From DATIHQ01 sp035480535 (lineage in GTDB: Bacteria; Chlamydiota; Chlamydiia; Chlamydiales; SM23-39), in contig DATIHQ010000006.1 in assembly GCA_035480535.1 (NCBI GenBank), positions 1 through 53,246 on the forward strand: a stretch of 53,246 nt of DNA. The letters are read 5' to 3'. Below, piece after piece: positions 22,589 to 31,571 of the stretch. A program made the position numbers and the translations under genes. Numbering within the stretch: the stretch's first letter is position 1; every line of letters begins with the position of its first letter. The notes beneath the pieces were generated by a model that was not told the origin of the DNA, did not search any database, and saw only the letters and a list, made by a program, of their open reading frames with translations.

Positions 22589-25201
22589 ATGAAAATGATC
22601 CTTATTGTCCTAACGCTTTGCGTAGCCTTAACTGCACCCCTATTGAGCGAGCCGGGGCAGAATCCGCCCCAGGTGACGGTGAATCTGAAGCCGCGCCAGC
22701 CCAATTGGAGATTTGAGATCATCCAGGCCTTTCCTCAGGGAAATCCTCAGGTGATCGTATTTTATGAGCCTCGGCCCGATGGGAGTGAGTGTCCGGTAAA
22801 ACAGGTCGTTTTCTATGAGAATAACCGGATCCAGATGGAAATGGATGTGGTGAGGGTGGATGAGGATTCTGAAGTGGCTAAGGAATGGAACTCTTCCGTT
22901 GTGCCTCATGGGTGCCAAGTGGAATTTTCCCAAGAAGGGCAATTGCAGAAAGTGACCCAGTATGTGTGGGGTGTAATGAATGGGGAATGCCGGACTTTTT
23001 ATCCAAATGGGCAGGTTCAGACGGTAGTTTCTTATAAAGAAGGGCTGTTGGATGGGCCAGTTCAGTCGTTTTTTGAAAAGGGAGAGGTCAAGGAGACAGC
23101 TCGATATGAGAAGGGAAAAATCGAGGGAGAGGTTGTTCAATACCATGAAAATGGAAATAAAGCCTCTTTGCTGCCCCATCGCGAGGGGAAGGTTCATGGG
23201 ACTGTCCTCGAGTGGTATCCTTCGGGGATTTTGCGGCTCCAGCGTCAATTTGCTGCGGGAGTGCTCCACGGAGATGGGAAAAATCCAGCCCTCATTGCTT
23301 ACGATGATCAGCGGAATTTGATCGAAGTAATCGATTTTCGAGATGGGCAGCCCGTAGGCATGCATATCCGATATCATAAAAATGGAAAAGAAGCCTATCG
23401 ACTGAGTTATCGAAATGGGAAAAAGGTCGGGAAAGAGCAATATTTCGCCGAAGATGGAACCTTGCTTGGAGAGGGAAATTATGAGGAAGGGCGCCCCTAT
23501 GGGAGCCATTGGCGCAAGCATTCAAATGGGACAACTGCTTATTTAGCGCAATTCGACGATCAGGGAAATCTTTTGGAACCAGTCGTCGAATTCAATGACC
23601 AAGGTCAAAAAGTGCGCCAATTTTCTTTGAGTGGAGATCAATTAACTGGCGCGTTTCTCGAATGGTATCCAGATGGAACATTGAAGACGGAATATAATTA
23701 TGTTCAAGGTCAGCTGGAAGGCCCGCAGAAAGAATATTATCCTTCTGGACAAATCAAAGTTTCTACTAGCTCTAAGAAACAACAGCGCGATGGAGTTCAT
23801 GAAGAGTGGCACGAAAACGGAGTGTTGGCTCGCCGCATCCATTTTGCCGATGGAGTGAAAGATGGACAATTGGGCGAATGGTATCCCAATGGAAATACAA
23901 AACTCAATGGCTATTTCCAGTCAGATCGTCCCGATGGAGTGCAGAGCGAATGGTTTGAAAATGGCCAGCTGAGGAGCCGCGTTGAATTTGCCATGGGCGT
24001 GAAGCAGGGGTGGCAGCGCGAATGGAATGAAAAGGGAGATCCTCTTTTCGAAGCCTTTTATGATCAGGATCAACTCGATGGGGTGATTCTCACTTGGTGG
24101 AATAGGGATCAACTCAGAACTCGCTTCAACTTCAAAAAGGGAAGGAAAGAAGGGAAACACGAATGGTTCTATCAGGATGGCAAATCTGAGCGTATAGCCA
24201 ATTTCCTAGATGATCAGATGGAGGGAGAGAATATTGCCTGGTTTCAAGATGGATCGGTCCAATCTTTGCAAAGCTACGCTGCCGGTAAACCAGTTGGCAC
24301 TCACTTCACCTATTATGCAAGAAAGAATCCAGATCAAAAAGATGAAGAGCGGCTAGCCCATATTTTCCATTTTGATGGGGAAGGAAAGCTTCATGGAGAA
24401 GAAAAAACCTTCTATGAAGGGGGCAGCCCACAGGCCTTTTTAGCTTATGAACATGGTCTCATGAACGGTCTTAAGCAAGTTTGGGATCCAAAAGGAGAGA
24501 TCGTAGAGGAAGCTAGCTATGAATATGGCAGACTTGAAGGGAAATTCTTTCAAAAAGGGCAAGATGGGAGAGAAGTTGTCACCCATTACCACAACAACTT
24601 GCGAAATGGCCCTCATATCATCTTTTTCTCACCCAATGAAAAAGGGGAAAAACTAAAGGCCGTTGAAGCGAATTTTGAAAATGATCAGATTGAAGGGATC
24701 GCGATTGAATATGCCCCTCAAGGAACTCGAGTCGCTGAAACATTTTATGTTCACGGTTTAAAAGAAGGACAGGCCAAAGTCTATTCTCCTGATGGAAAGT
24801 TGAGCGCGACAATTGAGTTTGCGAAGGATCAAAAAAATGGTCTTTTTACCCAATATTTTCCCAATGGAAAAGTCTATCGCGAGACTTACTATGTGGGTGA
24901 CAAAAAAGAAGGGGAAGAGAGGATGTTTCACGAGATAGGAACTTTGGCCTCTTTTTGCACCTACCGCGATGATAAACTCGATGGGGTATCACAAGGGTGG
25001 AACAAAGAAGGTATTTTGGTTTTCGAAGCTGAATACCAAGAAGATCTTCGCCATGGAAAATTCAACAAGTATTACGATGATGGAAAACCCTATTTAGAAC
25101 AGACCTTTGTCTATGATGTTGCAGAAGGGGCTAAACGGAAATACGATGCGGAAGGAAATATGACTGTTTCTTATTATGAAGCGGGTCAGCCTGTTCGCTA
25201 G
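22589..25201 (+). CDS. Exported MORN-repeat protein
   Basis: The 870-residue protein starts with a signal peptide (MKMILIVLTLCVALTAPLLS). After a short unique region (about 20-100) it consists of some 28 units of 22-25 residues with the MORN_2 pattern (W/Y-Y-x-N/D-G-x-L-x-x-x-x-x-Y-x-x-G-x-x-x-G). Examples are EWYPNGNTKLNGYFQSDRPDG and EWFENGQLRSRVEFAMGVKQG. MORN proteins bind membranes or scaffold proteins; some bacterial ones (YwqK-like) serve as antitoxins, but no toxin gene is adjacent. I chose the ATG at 22589 because it gives a perfect signal peptide and follows a good promoter. It is probably periplasmic or surface exposed. It stands alone between a divergent tautomerase gene and the 41-codon gene downstream. 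Confidence 0.85.
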   Translation: MKMILIVLTLCVALTAPLLSEPGQNPPQVTVNLKPRQPNWRFEIIQAFPQGNPQVIVFYEPRPDGSECPVKQVVFYENNRIQMEMDVVRVDEDSEVAKEWNSSVVPHGCQVEFSQEGQLQKVTQYVWGVMNGECRTFYPNGQVQTVVSYKEGLLDGPVQSFFEKGEVKETARYEKGKIEGEVVQYHENGNKASLLPHREGKVHGTVLEWYPSGILRLQRQFAAGVLHGDGKNPALIAYDDQRNLIEVIDFRDGQPVGMHIRYHKNGKEAYRLSYRNGKKVGKEQYFAEDGTLLGEGNYEEGRPYGSHWRKHSNGTTAYLAQFDDQGNLLEPVVEFNDQGQKVRQFSLSGDQLTGAFLEWYPDGTLKTEYNYVQGQLEGPQKEYYPSGQIKVSTSSKKQQRDGVHEEWHENGVLARRIHFADGVKDGQLGEWYPNGNTKLNGYFQSDRPDGVQSEWFENGQLRSRVEFAMGVKQGWQREWNEKGDPLFEAFYDQDQLDGVILTWWNRDQLRTRFNFKKGRKEGKHEWFYQDGKSERIANFLDDQMEGENIAWFQDGSVQSLQSYAAGKPVGTHFTYYARKNPDQKDEERLAHIFHFDGEGKLHGEEKTFYEGGSPQAFLAYEHGLMNGLKQVWDPKGEIVEEASYEYGRLEGKFFQKGQDGREVVTHYHNNLRNGPHIIFFSPNEKGEKLKAVEANFENDQIEGIAIEYAPQGTRVAETFYVHGLKEGQAKVYSPDGKLSATIEFAKDQKNGLFTQYFPNGKVYRETYYVGDKKEGEERMFHEIGTLASFCTYRDDKLDGVSQGWNKEGILVFEAEYQEDLRHGKFNKYYDDGKPYLEQTFVYDVAEGAKRKYDAEGNMTVSYYEAGQPVR

Positions 25202-25315
25202 TAATTAAGAGTGAGTGAGTTAGTTTATTTTTTTAAAAATTCCTTCCATTTTTTTGGAAAAGGCGTAAATTGGGATCTGCGAGTGCGCTCGCATTTCAAA
25301 TAGGAGAAACAAAAA

Positions 25316-25441
25316 ATGAACATGAACAAACCATCAAAACCGCAACAACCAGCGGTACCGGCGAATAAAGCAACGCCAGATAAGAAGCCTCAGGCACCAG
25401 CTCCAGCTCCACAGCAGAAGCAAAAAGTTCCTGGCAAGTAA
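25316..25441 (+). CDS. 41-residue Pro/Gln/Lys/Ala-rich small protein
   Basis: This reading frame is only 42 codons long, yet three signals support it. AGGAG lies nine bases before the ATG (25302-25306). The stop codon is followed within six bases by a strong terminator hairpin. The composition is strikingly uniform (MNMNKPSKPQQPAVPANKA..., ending KVPGK). There are no aromatic residues, no cysteine and no membrane segment, so it is intrinsically disordered and basic. I recognise no family. A small hairpin TGCGAG / CTCGCA (about 25278-25293) sits in the leader. Possible roles are nucleic-acid binding or a tail-like secreted peptide; nothing decides this. Confidence 0.65.
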   Translation: MNMNKPSKPQQPAVPANKATPDKKPQAPAPAPQQKQKVPGK

Positions 25442-25446
25442 TCATA

Positions 25447-25471
25447 CCCGGGCTTTAGGGCCCGGGATTTT
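25447..25471 (+). terminator. Strong rho-independent terminator after the 41-codon gene
   Basis: CCCGGGC / GCCCGGG stem with a TTTAGG loop, followed by ATTTT. It ends the transcript of the small gene and possibly of the MORN gene. Confidence 0.85.
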
Positions 25472-25477
25472 CCTCGG

Positions 25478-25493
25478 AGTGATTTTTATCACT
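25478..25493. terminator. Second small hairpin upstream of the rsmD end
   Basis: AGTGAT-TTTT-ATCACT, perfect 6-base arms, followed by TTCTTT on the plus strand. It stands between the convergent small gene and rsmD. The rest of 25494-25617 is AT-rich and shows no gene. Confidence 0.35.
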
Positions 25494-25617
25494 TTCTTTC
25501 GCAAAGAAAACGGCGATTTCTTTTCAGTGGATTTAACTCGGCAGAGTTGACATTTCTTTGAATGCAGCATAATTCAGATATATAAAGATCATGCAATAGT
25601 TTTGCAATATTTTAGTT

Positions 25618-26175
25618 TTAAATTTTAAATTGATATTGGTGAAGAAGGGCGATTCCAAAACGGCGGCTGTCGATGAGTTGGAGGAAGGGGAACTCGGGAG
25701 GCGTTTGCTGAATTTTTGGCGAATGGCGCTCTTCGATAAAGACGGTGGCATGGGGGGCGAGGAGGGGTTTGAGTCCTTCGAGAAGGGATTGAAACGGGGT
25801 GTCGTAGGGCGGATCGATGTAGACCAAGTTGAATTTGGATTGCTTGGCGAGAAAGGGAAGCGCGCGGGCTGCGGGTAGGGGTAAGAGTTGGGTTTGGAGT
25901 GCAACATTTAGTTTGGCGATGTTTTCTTTTAGACAGGCAATGGCGATTTTGTTTTGCTCAACGAAGGTGACGTGAGAGGCGCCGCGGCTGAGAGCTTCGA
26001 AGCCGATGGCGCCGCTTCCTGCAAAAAGATCGAGAAAGCGGGCGTCATTTATTTGATTTTGACAGATGTTGAAGACAGCTTCCCGGAGCATCCCTTGAGT
26101 GGGGCGCGTAGAGGTGCTTTTGGGGGTTTTAAGAAGCAGGCCTTTGTATTTTCCACCGATGATTCGCAGCGTCAT
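25618..26175 (-). CDS. rsmD: 16S rRNA (guanine966-N2)-methyltransferase RsmD
   Basis: Methylates G966 of 16S rRNA during small-subunit assembly. The 185-residue protein has the RsmD start (MTLRIIGGKYKGLLLKTP), RPTQGMLREAVFNI, the SAM-binding loop FLDLFAGSGAIGFEALSRGA, and the catalytic motif DPPYDTPF. Length matches the family. The start codon overlaps the stop of the vWA gene (ATGA), so it is the last gene of a three-gene minus-strand operon. Confidence 0.95.
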   Translation of the reverse strand: MTLRIIGGKYKGLLLKTPKSTSTRPTQGMLREAVFNICQNQINDARFLDLFAGSGAIGFEALSRGASHVTFVEQNKIAIACLKENIAKLNVALQTQLLPLPAARALPFLAKQSKFNLVYIDPPYDTPFQSLLEGLKPLLAPHATVFIEERHSPKIQQTPPEFPFLQLIDSRRFGIALLHQYQFKI

Positions 26176-27893
26176 TCAAAAGCAGTTTGGAAATCATAGG
26201 GTTCAAGGAGAGCGCGAGCCTCGGTGAGATGTTTCGAGTCATCGTCGCGGATATAGCGCTCATAAAGACCGTAAGCGTTTTGCAGCGCCCATTCTCCTCT
26301 AAGGGAAGAATTTCCTTTTCTTGCATTGAGAAAGGAAATCGTTTTCTTAATATTTAGCCAGCGATCTTTAATCCTCCCTTGCACAAAGAGAATGAAGTCG
26401 TCGAGAGTCTCCGTTGTCCCCAAAATCACGTAGGGTTGATCGAGATAGAGATGGGGCATTTGCGCTGGTTTGGGGAAAACGTCAATTTTAGACTGGGGAG
26501 AGCGGCTGATGGCATGGCAAGCGAGATTTTTTGCCACGGGATTGCGGATGGTCTTCATCAACTTTAGCAATTTTCTTTTCAATCCCCGTTTTGTTGGTGA
26601 GAGGGAGAGTTTCCCCCGATTGAAGGCAGAAACCGTATCTAGAGTTCCTAAATGGCGATCTCCTTTCATTCCCAGGGTGAAAAGAGTCACTTTCCCACTG
26701 TTATATTGCGTCCAGTCGACAAGAAGCGTGCGCTGATCATTTTTCTTAGTGAGCGTTTCCGCATCTGTCAAAAGAATGGCTGTATGAATCTCTTCTTCTT
26801 GAACTTTTCCAGGAACTGTCAGAAGTAATGGGCGGTGGATGTTTGCCTGAGAGAAAAAACTACCCAAGCTGACTTTCTCAAGAAAAGCTTCAGCTCTAGC
26901 TAGCGATTCCCAATTAAAGGGAATAGGATTAGGCGAGAGTTTTTCCACTTTATTATCAAAAGCAATGATGTTGAAGGTGTCGTCAGGCATCATTTCTTCG
27001 AGAGCTTTATGAACGGCGCTCTTTGTCGCCATGAGCCGATCTTGCTGGATCGAATTCGATCGATCGATCAAAAAGGTATAATTTTGGCGGATTCTCGGCA
27101 GATCGAGATCAGGCCGCGGGATCAGCGTGAGAGCAAAAATATATCCCTTTCCTTCTTCGCGGGGGAGAAAAACAAGGTCGGTATCGAAGGCTTCAGAATA
27201 AGAGGCTGTTTCTAGTTCATCGAGAGTGGGGAGTTTAGGGACATTCGGAAGGGAGGCGGCGATGTGATGTTGCACGATCTCCTTTATCTCTCCCAATGAA
27301 GGAGAGCTGAGAAGAGGCTCAGAAAAGGCAATGGGCGCCGAGGGAGCTTTTTCCGGGATGGGGGGAGAGGGAGACTCAATGGCAAGGGGCGTCGGTTCAA
27401 TGAAGGCGGGAGGAGGAGGTAAAAGTGGGGGCGGCGAGCTTGGAGGAATAATTAAATCTTTCGGGAGATGCTCGAAGAGATCGAGCCGTTGCTCCGCGGG
27501 GAAGGAAAATTTAGGAAGAATATTGAATGTGAGAAGTTCTGGAGTGGGAAATGGAGTTTGGAAAAGAGAATAACTAAATAGTTCAGCCGTATCCTCAAAG
27601 GCATTTCTTGCGGCGGTTAAAGAAGAGGACTTGAGCATTTCAGGTCGAGGTTTGATCGATGTTGTTTGTTCTTTGGTTTCAGCCGCAGCTGGAGCTTCGA
27701 ATGCTTCTTTTAAAATTTGATCCCGCTCTTTTTTATCCATTAAACTGAGATAGGGAGCGTGAATGCCGGCTAGTTGCGGATTTTGAGGAGAAAACCAAAG
27801 AGAATGGCGATGAATAAAAGAGATTGCGCCAATGTGAATCGCCAAAGACAGCGCAATGCAACCCGAAAGGATTTTTTTATGTCTTTGTTTCAT
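26172..27893 (-). CDS. Membrane-anchored von Willebrand factor A protein with Pro-rich stalk
   Basis: The 573-residue protein starts with a basic tail and a membrane segment (about 9-28, LSGCIALSLAIHIGAISF), like a TonB or TolA anchor. A Pro-rich stalk follows (about 150-195, PSSPPPLLPPPPAFIEP). The vWA domain begins near residue 270: YTFLIDRSNSIQQDRL gives the metal-binding D-x-S-x-S. AFDNKVEKL, the threonine region and AILLTDAETL complete the MIDAS site. A C-terminal helical part ends in a short TPR-like stretch. It would sit on the periplasmic side and bind a partner protein through the vWA domain. It overlaps the TPR gene upstream by 17 bases and rsmD downstream by four. Confidence 0.85.
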   Translation of the reverse strand: MKQRHKKILSGCIALSLAIHIGAISFIHRHSLWFSPQNPQLAGIHAPYLSLMDKKERDQILKEAFEAPAAAETKEQTTSIKPRPEMLKSSSLTAARNAFEDTAELFSYSLFQTPFPTPELLTFNILPKFSFPAEQRLDLFEHLPKDLIIPPSSPPPLLPPPPAFIEPTPLAIESPSPPIPEKAPSAPIAFSEPLLSSPSLGEIKEIVQHHIAASLPNVPKLPTLDELETASYSEAFDTDLVFLPREEGKGYIFALTLIPRPDLDLPRIRQNYTFLIDRSNSIQQDRLMATKSAVHKALEEMMPDDTFNIIAFDNKVEKLSPNPIPFNWESLARAEAFLEKVSLGSFFSQANIHRPLLLTVPGKVQEEEIHTAILLTDAETLTKKNDQRTLLVDWTQYNSGKVTLFTLGMKGDRHLGTLDTVSAFNRGKLSLSPTKRGLKRKLLKLMKTIRNPVAKNLACHAISRSPQSKIDVFPKPAQMPHLYLDQPYVILGTTETLDDFILFVQGRIKDRWLNIKKTISFLNARKGNSSLRGEWALQNAYGLYERYIRDDDSKHLTEARALLEPYDFQTAFE

Positions 27894-30540
27894 TGACGTT
27901 TATGGCATTTTTTAACTGTTGCCGCGCTCGTCCTACTAAAGCGGGATGAGCTTGGTCTTCTATAATCTGAAGCAAAATCGCTTTTGCTTTTGCTTGCAAC
28001 TCTTTTTGCTGCTCTCCGCCTCGGGCTTGCAGAGACTGAATCACGAGAATTTCTGCATCCATGAAGTGAATATATCCCTGATAAATGCGATCTTTGCGAG
28101 GCAATTTTGCACGCGCCTGGTGATAATCGATGGAAAGGAGATCATTGGCTTGCTCAAAATCGGCTTTCGTTTGCACGAGAAGAGAAAGTCGTTTGTCTAA
28201 GGATTTCGCATCTAATTTCGTTTGAAAATCGATGTAGTCGAGAGCCGCTTCTAAATGGATCGGTTCATTGGGAAGCGATCTTTGCAATACGAGGTCTTTA
28301 AGTTGCGCCAAAGCTCTCATGAGCTCTGGATTGAGCTTATCCTTGGCAAATTTCGCCAATTTTAGCCGAGCTCCTTCTAGGGAGGCTCTCGCGCTCAATT
28401 TATTTCGGATCGTGCCGCTAGAGTTAAGAACCTGATCGAAAAGAAAAGAGGCTTGCTCTTCTTTTCCCGTTCGTTTGTAGCTTTCAGCGAGAAGGACATT
28501 TGTCTCTTTTTGGCAATTCCACTCGAGCTCTGGAGAGGCTAGGTAGTGAGCGGTGAGTTTTTCTAGAAGAGAAATTCCCTCTTGCGGCCGCCCCAAAATG
28601 GCGTAGAGCTTGGCGAGTTTGCAAAATGCGGGTTCGAGATAGAGAGTCTCTTCATTAAAGGTAAGTTCAGGATCGAGGATGAACCGCTCCAAGATCGATG
28701 CCGTTCGGCGCGAAAGCGACAGGGGAGGTTTTAAATCATTTTCAATCGCCTCTTGCATACGAGCGTAGTACGATTCAGCAAGCCAAAGGAGATTTTCTCT
28801 CTGGATTTCCCCTTTTGCCATAAAAGCAGCATAGAGATGTTCTGCCGCTTTTTCTTCAGAAGAGCGCTCTAAATAGGCATTGAAGAGAGAGAGATGAATT
28901 TGGGCCTTCTCCACTAGAGTCGCATGATTTGCGAGAGCCTCTTCCGCCATTTGGCAAAACCGATCGAGATCTTTCAAACTGTCTCGATAACAAAGAGCGA
29001 GGAGAAGTTTTGCATTTGCCTCTTCTGGATGGGGAAGCGATTGGATAGTTTGCAACGTCTCTGCATAGCGGCCCATCTCAAAGTAGGTGGCTGCGAGAAG
29101 AAATTGCCAATCTTGGATTTCCTCAGGAGAAAGAAGCTTTTTTTGACTTAAGAAAGCTTGCAGGTCGGCGATGAGTTGCTCCCGCTCCCCCGGATTTTCT
29201 CTAGCGAGTTCCGCAGAAGCGGTAACAAAATAGCGCCAAGCGAATAAAGAGAACTCGTGTGTGGGAAATTGAGTGATAAATGAGTGGGCTGAGTGGCGGC
29301 AAGAACCCCACGATTTATTTTGAAAGTCGATGTGAGCGAGCTCAAAGGCGGCCTGCGGCTTTTGAGGGAATTGGGGATACGCTTCTAAAAGTTTTACAAG
29401 CTGTTCGCGCGCTTTGGAAGTCTCTTGTCCTTTTTTCAATAGCTGGGCCCGGGAAAGAAGCGCTTTAGGCAATTCGGCATCTTGAGGATAGAACTCGGTT
29501 AATTTTCCAATGGCCAGCTCAAGAGCGGTGAGATTGTTCGATTGGAAAGAGGCATCGAGAAGTCCCAAGAGTGCGGCGTGCGTCGTGGCAGAAGGAGTTC
29601 CATTTTGGAGATAGGCCTGAAATTCTATGCTGGCCTCGCTATATTTTTTCAAGCTTAAGAAGCTCCGCCCTAAGAAGAGATGGGCCATTCCCTCTCTCTC
29701 TGGGGGCACTTCGCGGATCCAGGCCTCTTTTTCCTGCGCGAGTTCCTCGTGATGTCCCGTATCATAGGAAAGAATGAGCTGATTGTAGGAGGCCTCTTTG
29801 GCTCTTTTCTCCCCTAATTTTGCAATTTCGCCAAAGGTTTGTCTTGCAAGCTCCTTGTCATATTCAGATTGAATGAGAGCCGCCTGGAATAACATTTCCT
29901 CTTTTAATTCAGGATCTTTAGCCGCGATATCGAGGTAGATTTGGGAGGCTTTTGAAAAATCTTTTAAGATGCAGCAGAGATGGGCAAAAGATTGGGCGAC
30001 TTCATGGGAAAGTTCGCTTTGAAATAAAGTCTCAAAATGGGGCTCTGCTCTCCTGGCTAATTTGAGGAGCGTTTCTGGCTCTTTCACTGCATTGAGGCAT
30101 TGTTGATAGAGAGCGATTGCGAGAAAATAGGTTCCCTGGAGTTTATTTTCCTCTTTTTCCTCTGCTAAATAAGCCTCACATTCATCGGCGAGCGTCGCAT
30201 ACCATTGCATATGATAGAGACACTGCATCCGGCTCAGGAAAACCCGATCGGAAAATTCCGGAGAGGTAACGCGAGAATAGAAATCGAGGGCTTGAGAATA
30301 ACTTTTTTCCCGCATGTAGAGATCGCCTAAAGCGACGGAGAGGATATTTGAAAAGTCACTCTCGGGGAATTGCGAGAGGAATTCCTCTATTTGCGATTTG
30401 GCAAGCTGAACCTCTCCTTCCTGCCAAAAATCGGCAATTCGCCTTAAGAAAAGGGCTTCTTCTTCGCTTTGAGCCTGTCCTAATGGGCCGCAAAAGCAGA
30501 GAAGCGGCCAGAGAAGCAGCAGTAGAAAGCGCATGCGCAT
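27877..30540 (-). CDS. Large exported TPR protein
   Basis: The 887-residue protein has a signal peptide (residues 1-23, ending CGPLGQAQS; cysteine present but no clean lipobox). Helical tetratricopeptide-like repeats run to the end; examples are YSQALDFYSRVTSPEFSDRVFL, YSEASIEFQAYLQNG and YAETLQTIQSLPHPEEANAKLLLALCYRD. More than a dozen repeats are visible. It resembles periplasmic TPR scaffolds of the BamD or YbgF type in architecture, not in detail. It is the first gene of the operon with the vWA protein and RsmD, so the TPR and vWA proteins probably interact in the envelope. A promoter with TGGGCA-17-TATAAT lies upstream. Confidence 0.85.
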   Translation of the reverse strand: MRMRFLLLLLWPLLCFCGPLGQAQSEEEALFLRRIADFWQEGEVQLAKSQIEEFLSQFPESDFSNILSVALGDLYMREKSYSQALDFYSRVTSPEFSDRVFLSRMQCLYHMQWYATLADECEAYLAEEKEENKLQGTYFLAIALYQQCLNAVKEPETLLKLARRAEPHFETLFQSELSHEVAQSFAHLCCILKDFSKASQIYLDIAAKDPELKEEMLFQAALIQSEYDKELARQTFGEIAKLGEKRAKEASYNQLILSYDTGHHEELAQEKEAWIREVPPEREGMAHLFLGRSFLSLKKYSEASIEFQAYLQNGTPSATTHAALLGLLDASFQSNNLTALELAIGKLTEFYPQDAELPKALLSRAQLLKKGQETSKAREQLVKLLEAYPQFPQKPQAAFELAHIDFQNKSWGSCRHSAHSFITQFPTHEFSLFAWRYFVTASAELARENPGEREQLIADLQAFLSQKKLLSPEEIQDWQFLLAATYFEMGRYAETLQTIQSLPHPEEANAKLLLALCYRDSLKDLDRFCQMAEEALANHATLVEKAQIHLSLFNAYLERSSEEKAAEHLYAAFMAKGEIQRENLLWLAESYYARMQEAIENDLKPPLSLSRRTASILERFILDPELTFNEETLYLEPAFCKLAKLYAILGRPQEGISLLEKLTAHYLASPELEWNCQKETNVLLAESYKRTGKEEQASFLFDQVLNSSGTIRNKLSARASLEGARLKLAKFAKDKLNPELMRALAQLKDLVLQRSLPNEPIHLEAALDYIDFQTKLDAKSLDKRLSLLVQTKADFEQANDLLSIDYHQARAKLPRKDRIYQGYIHFMDAEILVIQSLQARGGEQQKELQAKAKAILLQIIEDQAHPALVGRARQQLKNAINVNETKT

Positions 30541-30568
30541 AGCTTAGGTCCACCTATGTGTGCATTTG

Positions 30569-30608
30569 ATTATACGAGCAGGCGAATAATTTGCCCATCC
30601 TGTATAAT
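30569..30608. promoter_or_regulatory. Divergent promoters between the TPR gene and the DMT transporter
   Basis: Minus strand: TGGGCA (30597-30592), 17-base spacer, TATAAT (30574-30569) for the TPR operon. Plus strand: TATAAT (30603-30608) for the transporter, with a poor -35 near 30580. The two sites interleave, so they may compete. Confidence 0.5.
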
Positions 30609-30635
30609 GATCTACTCAGTAAAGGAATTTTTTCT

Positions 30636-31568
30636 ATGGCTATTCTTTGGGTACTTGTCGCTGCAATATTTGTCGCTTTGTCTAACCTTGCCATGCGCAA
30701 AAGTGTCGATGCGGGGGGGACTGCCAAGGCCTTTATCGTCTTCCAAATGGGGGTCGCTTTTCTTGTCGCCATTCTCCTCAACCCCGTTCGGACAGGAAAT
30801 TATTCAATCAATTCCTCGATCATTGGCTTAGGAATCACCGCCGGCCTTGTTTTTGCCCTGATGATTTATTCTTTAGGGCGGGCGATAGAAAAAGGCCCCC
30901 CTGGAATTACGTTTTCCATTTTAAATGCGGCGACGGTGATGCCGGGACTCGTCATGGCCCTCCTATTTGGCGCTGTCCATGGATTTATCTACAATGGTTG
31001 GCATGGATTTGGCTCTATGCTTGTCCTAGGCGGCCTGTTTTGGGCAGGAAAGGGAATGCAGGGAATGCAAGATAAGCGGAATTGGATTTTCTTCTCGATC
31101 GCCATGTTTTCTCTTCATGTGGTGCTCCTTTCGCTTTTCCAATGGCGCGCCCTCCTCCTCAACCTCCCCCATCCGGAAGAGCTTGCCTCGTTCTTCACTT
31201 CAGTCGAGATCAAAAGCGAATGGTTTGTCCCCTTTATGTATCTTGTTTCCACCGTCATCCAGCTCGGAATTTACCTAAAAGTGGAAAGAAGGATGCCCAA
31301 AGCTATTGAAGTGGCTTATGGAATTTGCGGCGGCGCGGCAAACAGCCTCTGTACTTTTTTCTTGATTTGGGCGACAGAGGTGGCAACTCCCCTGGAAAAT
31401 GCGATCATCTTTCCGATTTTTTCGGTGGTGGGAATTGTGCTCTCGAATATTTGGGGGCAAAAACTCTATCAAGAGCAGGTCAATTGGCGCGCTTGCCAAT
31501 TGTGCGCTTTTGGTCTCATCATTGGGACAGTAGACTGGAAATCGGTGGCCGCAGCCATTGGATTTTAG
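30636..31568 (+). CDS. DMT-superfamily (EamA-like) transporter
   Basis: The 310-residue protein has ten predicted membrane segments and begins AILWVLVAAIFVALSNLAMRKSVDAGG, typical of two-fold repeated drug/metabolite transporters. The second half starts near residue 155 (RNWIFFSIAMFSLHVVLLSLF), and KAIEVAYGICGGAANSLCTFFLIWA and FPIFSVVGIVLSNIWG lie near the end. The substrate is unknown. I chose the ATG at 30636, preceded by AAAGGA, over an upstream start that would add a hydrophilic stretch. It is convergent with the small gene at 31572, three bases apart. Confidence 0.8.
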   Translation: MAILWVLVAAIFVALSNLAMRKSVDAGGTAKAFIVFQMGVAFLVAILLNPVRTGNYSINSSIIGLGITAGLVFALMIYSLGRAIEKGPPGITFSILNAATVMPGLVMALLFGAVHGFIYNGWHGFGSMLVLGGLFWAGKGMQGMQDKRNWIFFSIAMFSLHVVLLSLFQWRALLLNLPHPEELASFFTSVEIKSEWFVPFMYLVSTVIQLGIYLKVERRMPKAIEVAYGICGGAANSLCTFFLIWATEVATPLENAIIFPIFSVVGIVLSNIWGQKLYQEQVNWRACQLCAFGLIIGTVDWKSVAAAIGF

Positions 31569-31571
31569 TGT

